From: Paenibacillus urinalis
GTDB taxonomy: Bacteria; Bacillota; Bacilli; Paenibacillales; Paenibacillaceae
Assembly (NCBI RefSeq): GCF_028747985.1
Contig: NZ_CP118108.1
Coordinates: 4,595,001-4,659,000, forward strand
Length of the DNA: 64,000 nucleotides
Reading direction: 5' to 3'
The notes under the pieces are model-generated. The model did not search any database, was not told the origin of the DNA, and worked only from the letters and a program-made list of their open reading frames with translations. Positions within the stretch are counted from its first letter, which is position 1, and each line of letters starts with the position of its first letter. This document shows, piece after piece, positions 28,901-35,659 of this stretch. A program made the position numbers and the translations under genes.

Positions 28901-29698
28901 GTAATCCTGTTCAATCTGCTGTTTCTCTTCTAAATCTTTGGCTATGTCTTTAAACACATGCGCAATCTGTCCAATTTCGTCCTTGGATTTGACCTGAATC
29001 CGTTTGATCGTCCGGAATCTTCCCTTGCCGAAGCTTTGGATCATCATCGAAACTGTATTCAGACCCTTCGTTATGCTTGGAATCACCCATAAGATAACCC
29101 CCAAGGCGACCAGCAATCCGGTTACCAGCAGCACAGTGAGCCACTGGACAGAGCGGTTCATCTCGTTATTCGCTTCCTGGATCTGATCATCAATTAGTAG
29201 ATCCTGATAATTATTGAGTTCTGTCAGTACATCTAATACCCCTTGCTGGGCAGCCGTTCCCGTGTTTGTCCGAAGGTTGGTAGCCGCTGCATATTCGCCT
29301 GATTCCAGCAGGGCCAGAAGACGATCCGTGTAGCTCGTATATTCTCTTAAATTGACGACAACCTGGTCAACCAAGCGGCGTTCTTCAGCCTCAGTCGCTC
29401 GCTCGGTAACCTCTTCAAGCTGTGTCGCAGCATTTGACTTAAGATCCTCGATCCGTTGACTGAGCGTTTCTGCTGAATTTGTATTCGGATTCGTTATGGC
29501 TGTCGCAATCTGGGTGGCTATATTATTTACATCTGCACGCACTCCAGAAGTATATCGGGTCTTCATATAACGGTCATTGTACAGTTCATCAATTTCCGTT
29601 CGCATCGAGCTGGTGGTGTTATAACTGACAATGGTTAGTACAAGCAATATTGCCATTAATGCACTGAAGCCTATAAGCAGTCGAGTGCGTATCTTCAT
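25988..29698 (-). CDS. rsbK: RsbK-like hybrid sensor kinase with three receivers
   Basis: 1236 residues. TM1 (about 6-27), an extracytoplasmic helical sensor (30-185), TM2 (186-207), HAMP (208-262), GAF (270-432), a long Gln/Glu-rich coiled coil (440-540), HisKA with SHELRTPLNS (His552), HATPase_c (655-778; N672, DTGIGIAP, GGTGLGLS). Then three receivers: 848-960 (Asp898), 971-1090 (Asp1020) and 1117-1236 (Asp1167). B. cereus RsbK activates SigB through the RsbY phosphatase and is methylated by RsbM; the two neighbours match. The paired sensor and GAF suggest external and internal signals. The coiled coil offers Gln/Glu sites for methylation. Starts 4 nt after the RsbY-like stop. Confidence 0.85.
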   Translation of the reverse strand: MKIRTRLLIGFSALMAILLVLTIVSYNTTSSMRTEIDELYNDRYMKTRYTSGVRADVNNIATQIATAITNPNTNSAETLSQRIEDLKSNAATQLEEVTERATEAEERRLVDQVVVNLREYTSYTDRLLALLESGEYAAATNLRTNTGTAAQQGVLDVLTELNNYQDLLIDDQIQEANNEMNRSVQWLTVLLVTGLLVALGVILWVIPSITKGLNTVSMMIQSFGKGRFRTIKRIQVKSKDEIGQIAHVFKDIAKDLEEKQQIEQDYLRAQEDQSWLNANMARITEMLRGINSTHEVAQLFISEFAPILTAQYGAVYLYDENKHPEELRRYGAYAFDDSNTECSRSFKIGEGLIGQSALDKKVIELTEAPDGYLSIGSSLGSAKPAHILIQPVLFEDEVLGVVEIASFESFSSLQKALFEQLVNNIGIIINNINRRMRVEELLRESQTLTEELQVQSEELQTQQEELRRSNENLGEQAEELKRSEELLQRQQEELEHFNTELLAKTRALEEQVQQVEEKNEQIEETKRQLEQQAMQLSITSKYKSEFLANMSHELRTPLNSLLILSQLLTENKEGNLSDKQKEYAQTIYMSGADLLKMIDEILDLSKVESGKMDINHEKVSLQDLRNFVQQNFAPVALSKDLKLAFEVKDELPESFISDGHRVKQVLRNLLSNAFKFTSEGSITVSMRQADDSELPHYIDMDVPFLAISVNDTGIGIAPDKKDLIFEAFQQVDGTTSRKYGGTGLGLSISRELARLLGGEIMLESTEGKGSTFTLYLPLLTDAKLGEQRELSVEQGEAAAAQESRGRYLPRGRSVLNAVQSEAKAQIASSATVINNIKDDRDTIKEGDRVMLIIEDDPKFANILMDMTRARGFKALVALQGDVGLDTAKQYVPDAIILDIQLPVMDGWAVLNELKANLSTRHIPVHVISVIDDIKQGLMMGAIAYLKKPSTRESLDNAFSHIESYIDKSLKRLLIVEDDAVQRNAIIELIDHDDVAITAVSTGREALDELRNVKYDCMVLDLMLTDMTGFELLDQVRDNASLNDLPIIIYTGKELDSKEEMELRKYAESIIIKDVKSPERLLDETTLFLHRVEANLPEDKRQILQNLYNKETLFEGKRILLVDDDIRNVFALSSVLEGYRMEVTFAENGREAIEILERDHGYDLVLMDMMMPEMDGYEAMRRIREMPEFDKLPIIALTAKAMKDDRSKCIEAGASDYVKKPIQTDQLLSLMRVWLYS

Positions 29699-29702
29699 AC
29701 TG

Positions 29703-30872
29703 TCATTCTCCTTTTAGTGTAATCCATACTAAGCAAATATCATCTTCATGTTCCTTCGGAATGCTGTCATCCAGAAAGATCCGGCGCATTTCCGTCTCAT
29801 CCCAAGTATGATTTCTAGATAAATTCTGCGTTAGATAAGCGAATTGCTCCTCTGTCTCACCTTCGAATACTTCCAGCAGCCCGTCTGTAAACATCGCAAT
29901 ATGACTGTCACCCTTGTAATATATCGTTTCTGTCTTCGCATCCATTTGCTCGAATAGTCCTACCGGATGTGTAACCACATCAAGTGTGTGTACGGTTCCG
30001 TCATCCTCGAACAGCAGGGCAGGCGGATGGCCTGCATTTACGTAATCAATACGCTTTTCATTCGTGTCCACCACAAGATAAATGGCTGTAAAATAATATT
30101 GCACCAGTTGTTCCTCGAGGTACAGCTGATTAAATCTACGATTCAGCTCTTGGACAACCCGGTCAGGCTGAACGTAGGTAGTAACCGCATCCTTTAATAC
30201 CGATGCGATAAACATGCAAAATAAAGAAGAAGAAATACCATGCCCCATCATATCAAGCAGGATCACACCGTATCTTCCTTTGCCAAGCGGATACCAGGCG
30301 TATAAATCCCCAGCCAGTTCTGCAGAAGGCTGATACAAGGCATGAACATGAAAATGATCATCCTCTATAGCCGGACTTAACACCGCATTTTGTACCAAAC
30401 CCGCGAGTTTGAGCTCGTCTTGAATGCGCTTATCTCTTTCTTTTCTCCAATCCTTCTCCTGCTTCAATCGAAGGGCGAGACGAATACGAGCCATCAGCTC
30501 AACCTTATTAATAGGTTTGGTCACATAGTCCATTGCACCAACATCAAGCGCTTCTGCCAGCTTCTTGGAATCTCCTACAGCGGTGACCATAATAATAGGA
30601 ATATCATTGAGGTGCGGGTACTTCTGCACAACACCGCAAGCCTCAATCCCGTCCATCTCCGGCATCATCATATCCAGCAGAATAAGGTCTATATCAGACG
30701 CCTCAGGCTCATTCACATTCCCATCTACATCTGCACCCAGCTTAATGCCAAGCACATCAAACATATCAAAAGCGGAGCTTGCCGTAATAATATCTCGATA
30801 ATTTTCTTTCTTTAAGATTTCACGAATAATAATGACATTGGTAGGATTATCATCAACAATTAATATTCTCAT
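29703..30872 (-). CDS. rsbY: RsbY-like response regulator with PP2C phosphatase
   Basis: 389 residues. N-terminal receiver (about 1-128, Asp67 in LILLDMMMPEMDG), with a small insert around 45-60, a coiled linker (135-165), and a SpoIIE/RsbU-type PP2C domain (165-389) with metal Asp residues in ELAGDLYAWY and LDMMGHGISSS and EDDICLVWI near the end. Phosphorylated RsbY dephosphorylates RsbV in B. cereus, releasing SigB. It is the first gene of the putative rsbY-rsbK-rsbM-kinase-rsbV-rsbW-sigB series. No RsbU-type N-terminal domain is present. Confidence 0.88.
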   Translation of the reverse strand: MRILIVDDNPTNVIIIREILKKENYRDIITASSAFDMFDVLGIKLGADVDGNVNEPEASDIDLILLDMMMPEMDGIEACGVVQKYPHLNDIPIIMVTAVGDSKKLAEALDVGAMDYVTKPINKVELMARIRLALRLKQEKDWRKERDKRIQDELKLAGLVQNAVLSPAIEDDHFHVHALYQPSAELAGDLYAWYPLGKGRYGVILLDMMGHGISSSLFCMFIASVLKDAVTTYVQPDRVVQELNRRFNQLYLEEQLVQYYFTAIYLVVDTNEKRIDYVNAGHPPALLFEDDGTVHTLDVVTHPVGLFEQMDAKTETIYYKGDSHIAMFTDGLLEVFEGETEEQFAYLTQNLSRNHTWDETEMRRIFLDDSIPKEHEDDICLVWITLKGE

Positions 30873-31092
30873 AGCTCTCTCCTTCTGTCAGAAGCCAAAT
30901 GCGCTATTCGTACTGCAAATTCCACTAACAATGATTATACACTGATTTGTAACCTAGAGCAGTCCCAATAAAAGTCAAATGCCTTACACCCTTGGTTTGC
31001 ATCCCTTTTATTATAAAATAACGCACACATCTAAGGTTGTCATTTAAAGCTTCTTCACCAATTTTTCATAGATTTCTCTATTGAACGCACAG

Positions 31093-31121
31093 AAGGAATG
31101 GGACTTTTAGTCCCATTCCTT
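31093..31121 (-). terminator. Hairpin after yflT, probable terminator
   Basis: AAGGAATGGGAC and GTCCCATTCCTT form a perfect 12-bp stem with a 5-nt loop. The T tract on the minus strand is weak. The rest of the 293-nt gap to rsbY shows only a TATAAT without a clear -35. Confidence 0.65.
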
Positions 31122-31165
31122 GGCTCTATAAATATATTATTTCCATATGTTTAAACTTAAAAATA

Positions 31166-31519
31166 TCATTCACCCCGTCTAGCAATAACGAGTACTTTTC
31201 CTTTATCCAGTTCTTTCTCATAATAATCAGCTTCTGCTTCGGTATAGCCCATCGTTACGATCTTCGCACGAAGCTCGTCCCCTCGTGAGCGGAACAAGTT
31301 GGCTAGAGAATCAAACATCCCTTCCTCCTTAATTCCGATCTCTTTGGCATTAGCTTTATCTGCAATACGATCCGTTCGATCTTGGTCATGCGCCAAGACG
31401 AATATTTGATCTGTAGTATATCCAGCTTCACGAAGCTCTTTTACCGCCTCAACCGCTTGAATTCCATTCTCAACCACTTTAGCATAGCTCTTTGCATTGG
31501 TAGTACTCATGGTATCCAC
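31166..31519 (-). CDS. yflT: General stress protein YflT/17M family
   Basis: 117 residues. The conserved YflT core (SYAKVVENGIQAVEAVKELREAGY is the start region; motif quoted in part as VENGIQAVEAVKEL) and IFVLAHDQDRTDRIAD are typical. YflT (Gsp17M) is a well-known SigB-controlled stress protein of unknown biochemical role. A near-consensus SigB promoter precedes it. It is cytoplasmic and stands alone. Confidence 0.9.
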   Translation of the reverse strand: MDTMSTTNAKSYAKVVENGIQAVEAVKELREAGYTTDQIFVLAHDQDRTDRIADKANAKEIGIKEEGMFDSLANLFRSRGDELRAKIVTMGYTEAEADYYEKELDKGKVLVIARRGE

Positions 31520-31549
31520 GCTCCTTTGAGATTTTCACATATTGAACAT

Positions 31550-31574
31550 TAACCCTTATACTCTGAAATGAAAC
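31550..31574 (-). promoter_or_regulatory. SigB-type promoter of yflT
   Basis: On the minus strand GTTTCA, 13-nt spacer, GGGTTA, 31 nt before the yflT ATG, which has an AAGGAG RBS. Confidence 0.75.
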
Positions 31575-31641
31575 AAGTATTTAAATAAACTTGAATAAAT
31601 TCCTAAAATGATTTATGAAATTGATTCCCTTATTAATTCAT

Positions 31642-32157
31642 TCAAAATGAATATTCGTCAAAAAATTCCACATGCTGCAATTTGCCGTTATCCGGATTCA
31701 TATACACTTTCACAGCATGATGATCTCTAACATATACCTCTCCATCTTGCGCTACAAAATCAGGCTCTCCTTGAGTGGCTCTGATACTGCTTGGAGTCAT
31801 CTCCATATATTCATTATTCACCTTTAAATAACTGGCTTTGTTATCTACTTGAACATAGTTTACAACGCCATTATTTATACCAACCAGCATATCCTCGTAA
31901 ATATATTCCTTACTGCCAAGCAGTCGATTATGCTCAATATTTACGGGCTGCCCGTATTGATCAACGAGATCTTCAGCTGTGTCATATAAAGAGATGTCAT
32001 TCACTGTATCAAAAGTAACCTTCTGGTCTGATTTCAAGGTAGTCCGATCTGCTGCAGGCTGTACTGCAGCAGTTGCTACGGACTCCTCTTGCATTGCCAC
32101 GGGTTGAACGGAAAGAGGAGCTGTTAAAGCAAGCATCAATACGAGCATACGTAACAT
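31642..32157 (-). CDS. Secreted hypothetical protein
   Basis: 171 residues with a signal peptide (MLRMLVLMLALTAPLSVQPVA, quoted in part LVLMLALTAPLS). The mature part has repeated short beta-hairpin-like units (YGQPVNIEH, QGEPDFVAQDGEVYVRDHH) that recall DUF4309-like domains, but I cannot name the family. AAAGGGTGAG lies 5-7 nt before the ATG at 32157; the GTG at 32166 is within that RBS. It follows the DUF948 gene on the same strand with a 42-nt gap, so it may share its SigB promoter. Confidence 0.7.
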   Translation of the reverse strand: MLRMLVLMLALTAPLSVQPVAMQEESVATAAVQPAADRTTLKSDQKVTFDTVNDISLYDTAEDLVDQYGQPVNIEHNRLLGSKEYIYEDMLVGINNGVVNYVQVDNKASYLKVNNEYMEMTPSSIRATQGEPDFVAQDGEVYVRDHHAVKVYMNPDNGKLQHVEFFDEYSF

Positions 32158-32199
32158 TAGCCTCACCCTTTCTTCTTCTCCATGTTTCTAGTTGGCTTC

Positions 32200-32700
32200 T
32201 TATTTGCGGAATCTGCTCCATGTGTCTGCTGCAATATCTACATAATTCATCCACTTGCGTGAAGAATGGTTGTCATGATGTGCTAAAGTCGGTGTTGTCA
32301 TACCAGGCGCAGGCAATGATTTCGTGTAGCTGGAATCAGCTGCTCTGCTTACTGATGTATCTACCGATCCTTCTTTTTTCTTCTGGAATTTGTTCATGAG
32401 CGTCGAGGATACTTGCTTCGCAGCAGCAGTAACCTCCGTTAAAATCTCTCCCAGGTTTTTGACCGATGTCACAACGGGATCAATCTGCTTCATCTTATGC
32501 TCAACGTCAGCTGTAATATCGTTGGCATGTCTAACGGTCTGCTTCACTTCATATCCCAGTTCGTCGATTGTACCTCGAACCTCCTGAAGCGTCTTGGATA
32601 CATTATCAAGGGAGACCTGAACTGTCTTTAATGTTTTGATGAGGAAAACGACAAGCACGGCAAATGCTATCGCTATAATGAGAACACTTACTTCTATCAT
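32200..32700 (-). CDS. DUF948 domain protein (YtxG-like)
   Basis: 166 residues with an N-terminal membrane helix (MIEVSVLIIAIAFAVLVVF) and a long coiled coil (about 25-115) with KTLKTVQVSLDNVSKTL and IDPVVTSVKNLGEIL. This is the DUF948/YtxG family, in B. subtilis next to ytxH and stress-induced. A SigB-type promoter lies 52 nt upstream. The C-terminal 50 residues are polar and low-complexity. It likely heads a two-gene unit with the secreted protein. Confidence 0.88.
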   Translation of the reverse strand: MIEVSVLIIAIAFAVLVVFLIKTLKTVQVSLDNVSKTLQEVRGTIDELGYEVKQTVRHANDITADVEHKMKQIDPVVTSVKNLGEILTEVTAAAKQVSSTLMNKFQKKKEGSVDTSVSRAADSSYTKSLPAPGMTTPTLAHHDNHSSRKWMNYVDIAADTWSRFRK

Positions 32701-32751
32701 ATTGGATGACCTCGCTTTCGCAATTTGTTTTGTTGTTTTGTTATTTCATAG

Positions 32752-32777
32752 TTACCCTGCCTCCCCTTTGTCGAAAC
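32752..32777 (-). promoter_or_regulatory. SigB-type promoter of the DUF948 gene
   Basis: On the minus strand GTTTCG, 14-nt spacer, GGGTAA. Divergent from a second SigB-type promoter 83 nt away. Confidence 0.75.
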
Positions 32778-32859
32778 AAACAGCAGAGAGGTAAAATTCT
32801 ATTTATCCGCGTATTATTTGTAGGGAATTTTGAGACAATATCTTCTAGTCCCCCTTTTT

Positions 32860-32884
32860 GTTTCGTCTTAATTCTTCGGGGTTA
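32860..32884 (+). promoter_or_regulatory. SigB-type promoter of the DUF1328 gene
   Basis: GTTTCG, 13-nt spacer, GGGTTA, 76 nt before the DUF1328 start. Confidence 0.75.
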
Positions 32885-32959
32885 ATGACAACTACGAACG
32901 AGGTGACGACAAGCACTAAGCGAAACGCACCTCTGACAAAAACGGAAAGGATGATTACC

Positions 32960-33124
32960 ATGTTGAAATGGTCACTAATTTTTCTAATTGTAGCGGTTGT
33001 AGCCGGAATCTTCGGATTCTTCGGTATTGTTGAAGCAGCTGCATCCATTGCCAAAGTATTGTTCTTCGTATTTCTGGTATTGTTCGTTATCTCTCTCTTC
33101 ACAGGAAGAAGCCGATCGCGATAA
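32960..33124 (+). CDS. DUF1328 small membrane protein
   Basis: 54 residues and nearly all hydrophobic: two helices around [19 protein letters not shown] (quoted in part as [14 protein letters not shown]), then [10 protein letters not shown]. This is the DUF1328 (YtjA) family of short stress-associated membrane proteins. GGAAAGGATG precedes the ATG at 32960. The longer in-frame extension to 32858 contains the SigB promoter and is not coding. Followed by a large terminator. Confidence 0.8.
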   Translation: MLKWSLIFLIVAVVAGIFGFFGIVEAAASIAKVLFFVFLVLFVISLFTGRSRSR

Positions 33125-33190
33125 CGCAGCCATGGAGCTAAGATGTAAAATGACACAATGCTGCTAGTATAGCATCAGACGATCGACATA

Positions 33191-33271
33191 AAAAAACCTT
33201 ACGGTGACAGAAGTGTAGGATGGTTGGTTAGCTCCAACCTTATTACAACACTTTGTCAGGTAAGGTTTTTT
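33191..33271 (+). terminator. Large branched terminator after DUF1328
   Basis: The outer arms AAAAAACCTTAC / GTAAGGTTTTTT are extended by TGACAGAAGTGT / ACACTTTGTCA with one mismatch, and enclose GGTTGG/CCAACC. A run of T follows. Unusually large for a simple terminator. Confidence 0.75.
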
Positions 33272-33368
33272 TTGTGCTATTTTCCCGAGAAAATTAGTCC
33301 AAAACCATCAATTTAGAAACCGGGCACATGTACCTTGGATAAATAAAGAAATAATTGTTATAATTTGT

Positions 33369-33394
33369 GTTTCATATCCTTATTTGCTTGGTTA
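33369..33394 (+). promoter_or_regulatory. Possible SigB-type promoter of the secreted protein gene
   Basis: GTTTCA, 14-nt spacer, TGGTTA, 48 nt before the ATG at 33443. The -10 has one mismatch to GGGTTA. Confidence 0.5.
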
Positions 33395-33442
33395 TTGATA
33401 AAGCATGTAAGAACTACATAACAACACTAGGAGGATATCCAA

Positions 33443-33841
33443 ATGAAAAAAATGATCAGTATTACCGCAGCACTTTTTGTAACAGCTTCCATGGCGGCAG
33501 CAGCCAGCGCACAGGAAGTTACCCCAACTACAGAAACAGAGTCCCCGACTCCTATTTCTGTAAGCGTTGATGGAACTTCCACAACAGACGGATCCGTGTC
33601 CGACGTTGTTTATGGAGAACCGATTGTAGAGCCTGGAGATGGAATCGATATCCCGCTTAAGCCACTGGAGATTACAAAAATCACTTACTTCTATGATGCT
33701 CCTAACGGCAAAGCAACAGGTGCTCTCAGCCCTCAATTCGTATCTGTTACCGGAAACGAAGTTATGAACCATACTACAGGCGAAACTTGGGTAGAGATTT
33801 ATACTTGGAAAGGTATTGCATGGGTCAATACAGGAATGTAA
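33443..33841 (+). CDS. Secreted hypothetical protein with SH3-like C-terminus
   Basis: 132 residues. A clear signal peptide (MKKMISITAALFVTASMAAA, cleavage after ASA) is followed by a Thr/Ser/Pro-rich linker (about 25-75) and a small beta domain with YFYDAPNGKATGALSPQ and WVEIYTWKGIAWVN that resembles a bacterial SH3 fold. AGGAGG precedes the ATG. No function can be given; location is outside the membrane, perhaps cell-wall associated. Confidence 0.75.
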   Translation: MKKMISITAALFVTASMAAAASAQEVTPTTETESPTPISVSVDGTSTTDGSVSDVVYGEPIVEPGDGIDIPLKPLEITKITYFYDAPNGKATGALSPQFVSVTGNEVMNHTTGETWVEIYTWKGIAWVNTGM

Positions 33842-33866
33842 CACAGTAAAATATAGATGATATGAT

Positions 33867-33914
33867 AAAAGGTGTTCTGCTCGTAAAATAATACACGAGA
33901 GGAACACCTTTTTT
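33867..33914. terminator. Bidirectional terminator between 33841 and the CDF gene
   Basis: AAAAGGTGTTC / GAACACCTTTTTT with an extended upper stem (CTCGT/ACGAG). Serves both convergent genes. Confidence 0.88.
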
Positions 33915-33930
33915 ATTCGTCGCTATTCAG

Positions 33931-34806
33931 CTAGATCCGCGTTTCTTCCGGCTCCACATGCACATGCACATGCATTATATTGTGATGTCTCCGCATGTTC
34001 TCTTCAATCGTATCACTGATGTGATGCCCTTCGACAATACTTAGATCCCTTGCCACCTCAACAACGACATCGACCATGACATGACTGCCGTACAGCCTTG
34101 CTTTGACATCCTTGATGCCCTGCACACCAGGCGTTTTGGCGACCGTAGTTCGCAAATCATGCAGCTGATCCTCATCAAAGCCGTCGGTTAGACTATGCGT
34201 CGATTCTCTAAAGATATCCCAGGCTGTCTTACAAATGAGAAGACCTACAATAAATGCAGCAACGGTATCCATCCAAGGCAAACCGAACTGGGCTCCAATT
34301 ATACCAATAGCAGCCCCCACACTGACGAATGCATCAGAGAGATTATCTTTGGCTGCAGCCATTAACGCCTGACTTCTGATCTGGCGGGCTAATTTGCGAT
34401 TATACAAATATACTCCAATCATAACTACGGCAGCCACTCCTGCAACGAGAGCTGACCAAATATCAGGGATCTCCTTCGTTCCTTCAAAAAGTGAAGTTCC
34501 CGCATCAATGAGCACCTGAATCCCGACCATCGCCATAATAAATGAAGCCACCAGTGCTGCCACCGTTTCCGCCCGGAAATGCCCGTACGCATGATCTGAA
34601 TCAGGCGGCTTCCGTGAAATCCTCAGCCCGATAAGGACGGCTATCGAAGCAACAATGTCTGTCAGATTATTAAAGCCGTCTGCTTTTAGAGCACTTGAAT
34701 TAAAAGCAAAACCGCAAATAAGCTTAAAGGCTGACAGAACGAGATAGGCAGCGATGCTGATCCATGCCCCGCGCTCCCCTTTTTTTATATCATCATAAGC
34801 ATTCAA
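33931..34806 (-). CDS. CDF-family cation efflux transporter
   Basis: 291 residues with about six helices. Metal-site residues are in HADGFNNLTD-type form as SALKADGFNNLTDIVAS and in MAAAKDNLSDAFVS; DSDHAYGHFRAETV marks the loop. The cytoplasmic C-terminal domain ends with HHNIMHVHVHVEPEE, a His-rich tail that may bind metal. Resembles MntE/MneP-type manganese exporters, though zinc or iron are possible. The start is a TTG at 34806 with AAGGAG 11 nt upstream; the longer frame to 34836 lacks an RBS. Confidence 0.88.
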   Translation of the reverse strand: MNAYDDIKKGERGAWISIAAYLVLSAFKLICGFAFNSSALKADGFNNLTDIVASIAVLIGLRISRKPPDSDHAYGHFRAETVAALVASFIMAMVGIQVLIDAGTSLFEGTKEIPDIWSALVAGVAAVVMIGVYLYNRKLARQIRSQALMAAAKDNLSDAFVSVGAAIGIIGAQFGLPWMDTVAAFIVGLLICKTAWDIFRESTHSLTDGFDEDQLHDLRTTVAKTPGVQGIKDVKARLYGSHVMVDVVVEVARDLSIVEGHHISDTIEENMRRHHNIMHVHVHVEPEETRI

Positions 34807-34913
34807 CCGAAACGACACTCCTTTTTTGAAGCACACAAATATATTTCATAGGCACGTGCAAGCTTGAACAATCGTTTTACCATGTTACCAAATGGGTACC
34901 GTGTGGGTCTATA

Positions 34914-34985
34914 GAAACAATGTTGCCGGGTCACATTGCTGTAGACAAGATGAAACAGTGTTGCTTGGCGGCATCGCTATGAGTC
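34914..34985. repeat. Degenerate 33/34-bp direct repeat
   Basis: Two copies, 34914-34946 and 34952-34985, both beginning GAAACARTGTTGC and ending in a GAC/GTC-type box, about three quarters identical. They lie in the long gap between the CDF gene and the 41-bp repeats. No coding frame covers them. Confidence 0.6.
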
Positions 34986-35090
34986 TAAACAAACTTTTTT
35001 GTATGGGGGAAAAACCGGTTGATATTCTAGATTATACTCTAATCTATTCTTGCCCTTGTTTGGAGATTTAAAAACGGATAAAATTAGGTT

Positions 35091-35336
35091 GAAATGTTAA
35101 GTATGTTTACTCTACATTTCAACCGGGTAGTGAAATGTTACGTATGTTTACTCTACATTTCAACCGGGTAGTGAAATGTTAAGTATGTATACCCTACATT
35201 TCAACCGGGTAGTGAAATGTTAAGTATGTATACCCTACATTTCAACCGGGTAGTGAAATGTTAAGTATGTATACCCTACATTTCAACCGGGTAGTGAAAT
35301 GTTACGTATGTATACTCAACATTTCAACCGGGTAGT
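35091..35336. repeat. Six tandem 41-bp repeats, each an imperfect palindrome
   Basis: Units start at 35091, 35132, 35173, 35214, 35255 and 35296, without spacers. Each has arms GAAATGTT / AACATTTC-like and an inner GTATGTATAC palindrome (GTATGTTTAC in the first two), then ACCGGGTAGT. Unit 6 shows CAAC where others have CTAC, improving the arm pairing. The array ends 27 nt before a small gene start, and lies just upstream of its RBS. It is not a CRISPR. Confidence 0.9.
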
Positions 35337-35363
35337 GATTACGAAAGAGGAGGTATGTATCTC

Positions 35364-35549
35364 ATGAGCGAAAATAACGAGCCTCGTAAAATTAGTCTGG
35401 CTGATGCAGTCAAGCAAAAGCTCGCCCAGAAAAAAGAGCAGAACAACGGGAATCGCGGCGGCGGCTTCCAAAATAATGGAACGAAGAAATTAGTCAGCCA
35501 AAACAACAAAAAGCCGAATAATCAGCGTCGTCGTACTGGCGGGTCTTAA
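35364..35549 (+). CDS. Small basic low-complexity protein
   Basis: 61 residues starting MSENNEPRKISLADAVKQK. After a short helix the chain is rich in Asn, Gln, Lys, Arg and Gly (NNGNRGGGFQNNG, NNKKPNNQRRRTGGS), suggesting an unfolded nucleic-acid-binding tail, an inference only. AGGAGG lies 10 nt before the ATG at 35364; the ATG at 35355 is too close to it. The array of six 41-bp repeats is directly upstream and may control it. A strong terminator follows. Confidence 0.6.
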   Translation: MSENNEPRKISLADAVKQKLAQKKEQNNGNRGGGFQNNGTKKLVSQNNKKPNNQRRRTGGS

Positions 35550-35592
35550 TATTGGTTATCCTCCAATTCCTAAACTGCCGGCGGCAAAACAT

Positions 35593-35653
35593 AAAAAGTC
35601 CGTATTCCGGATGAATTGGTAACAATTCAATCCATGGAATACGGACTTTTTTT
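35593..35653. terminator. Strong bidirectional terminator
   Basis: The stem AAAAAGTCCGTATTCC / GGAATACGGACTTTTT encloses GAATTG-GTAA-CAATTC. It separates the small protein gene from the convergent ABC-F gene. Confidence 0.92.
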
Positions 35654-35659
35654 ATGATG

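Noticed and set aside
34807..35090. Mn-sensing yybP-ykoY riboswitch before the CDF gene
   Set aside because: The conserved blocks of that riboswitch are not seen on either strand.
35091..35336. CRISPR array
   Set aside because: The repeats touch each other; there are no unique spacers and no cas genes.
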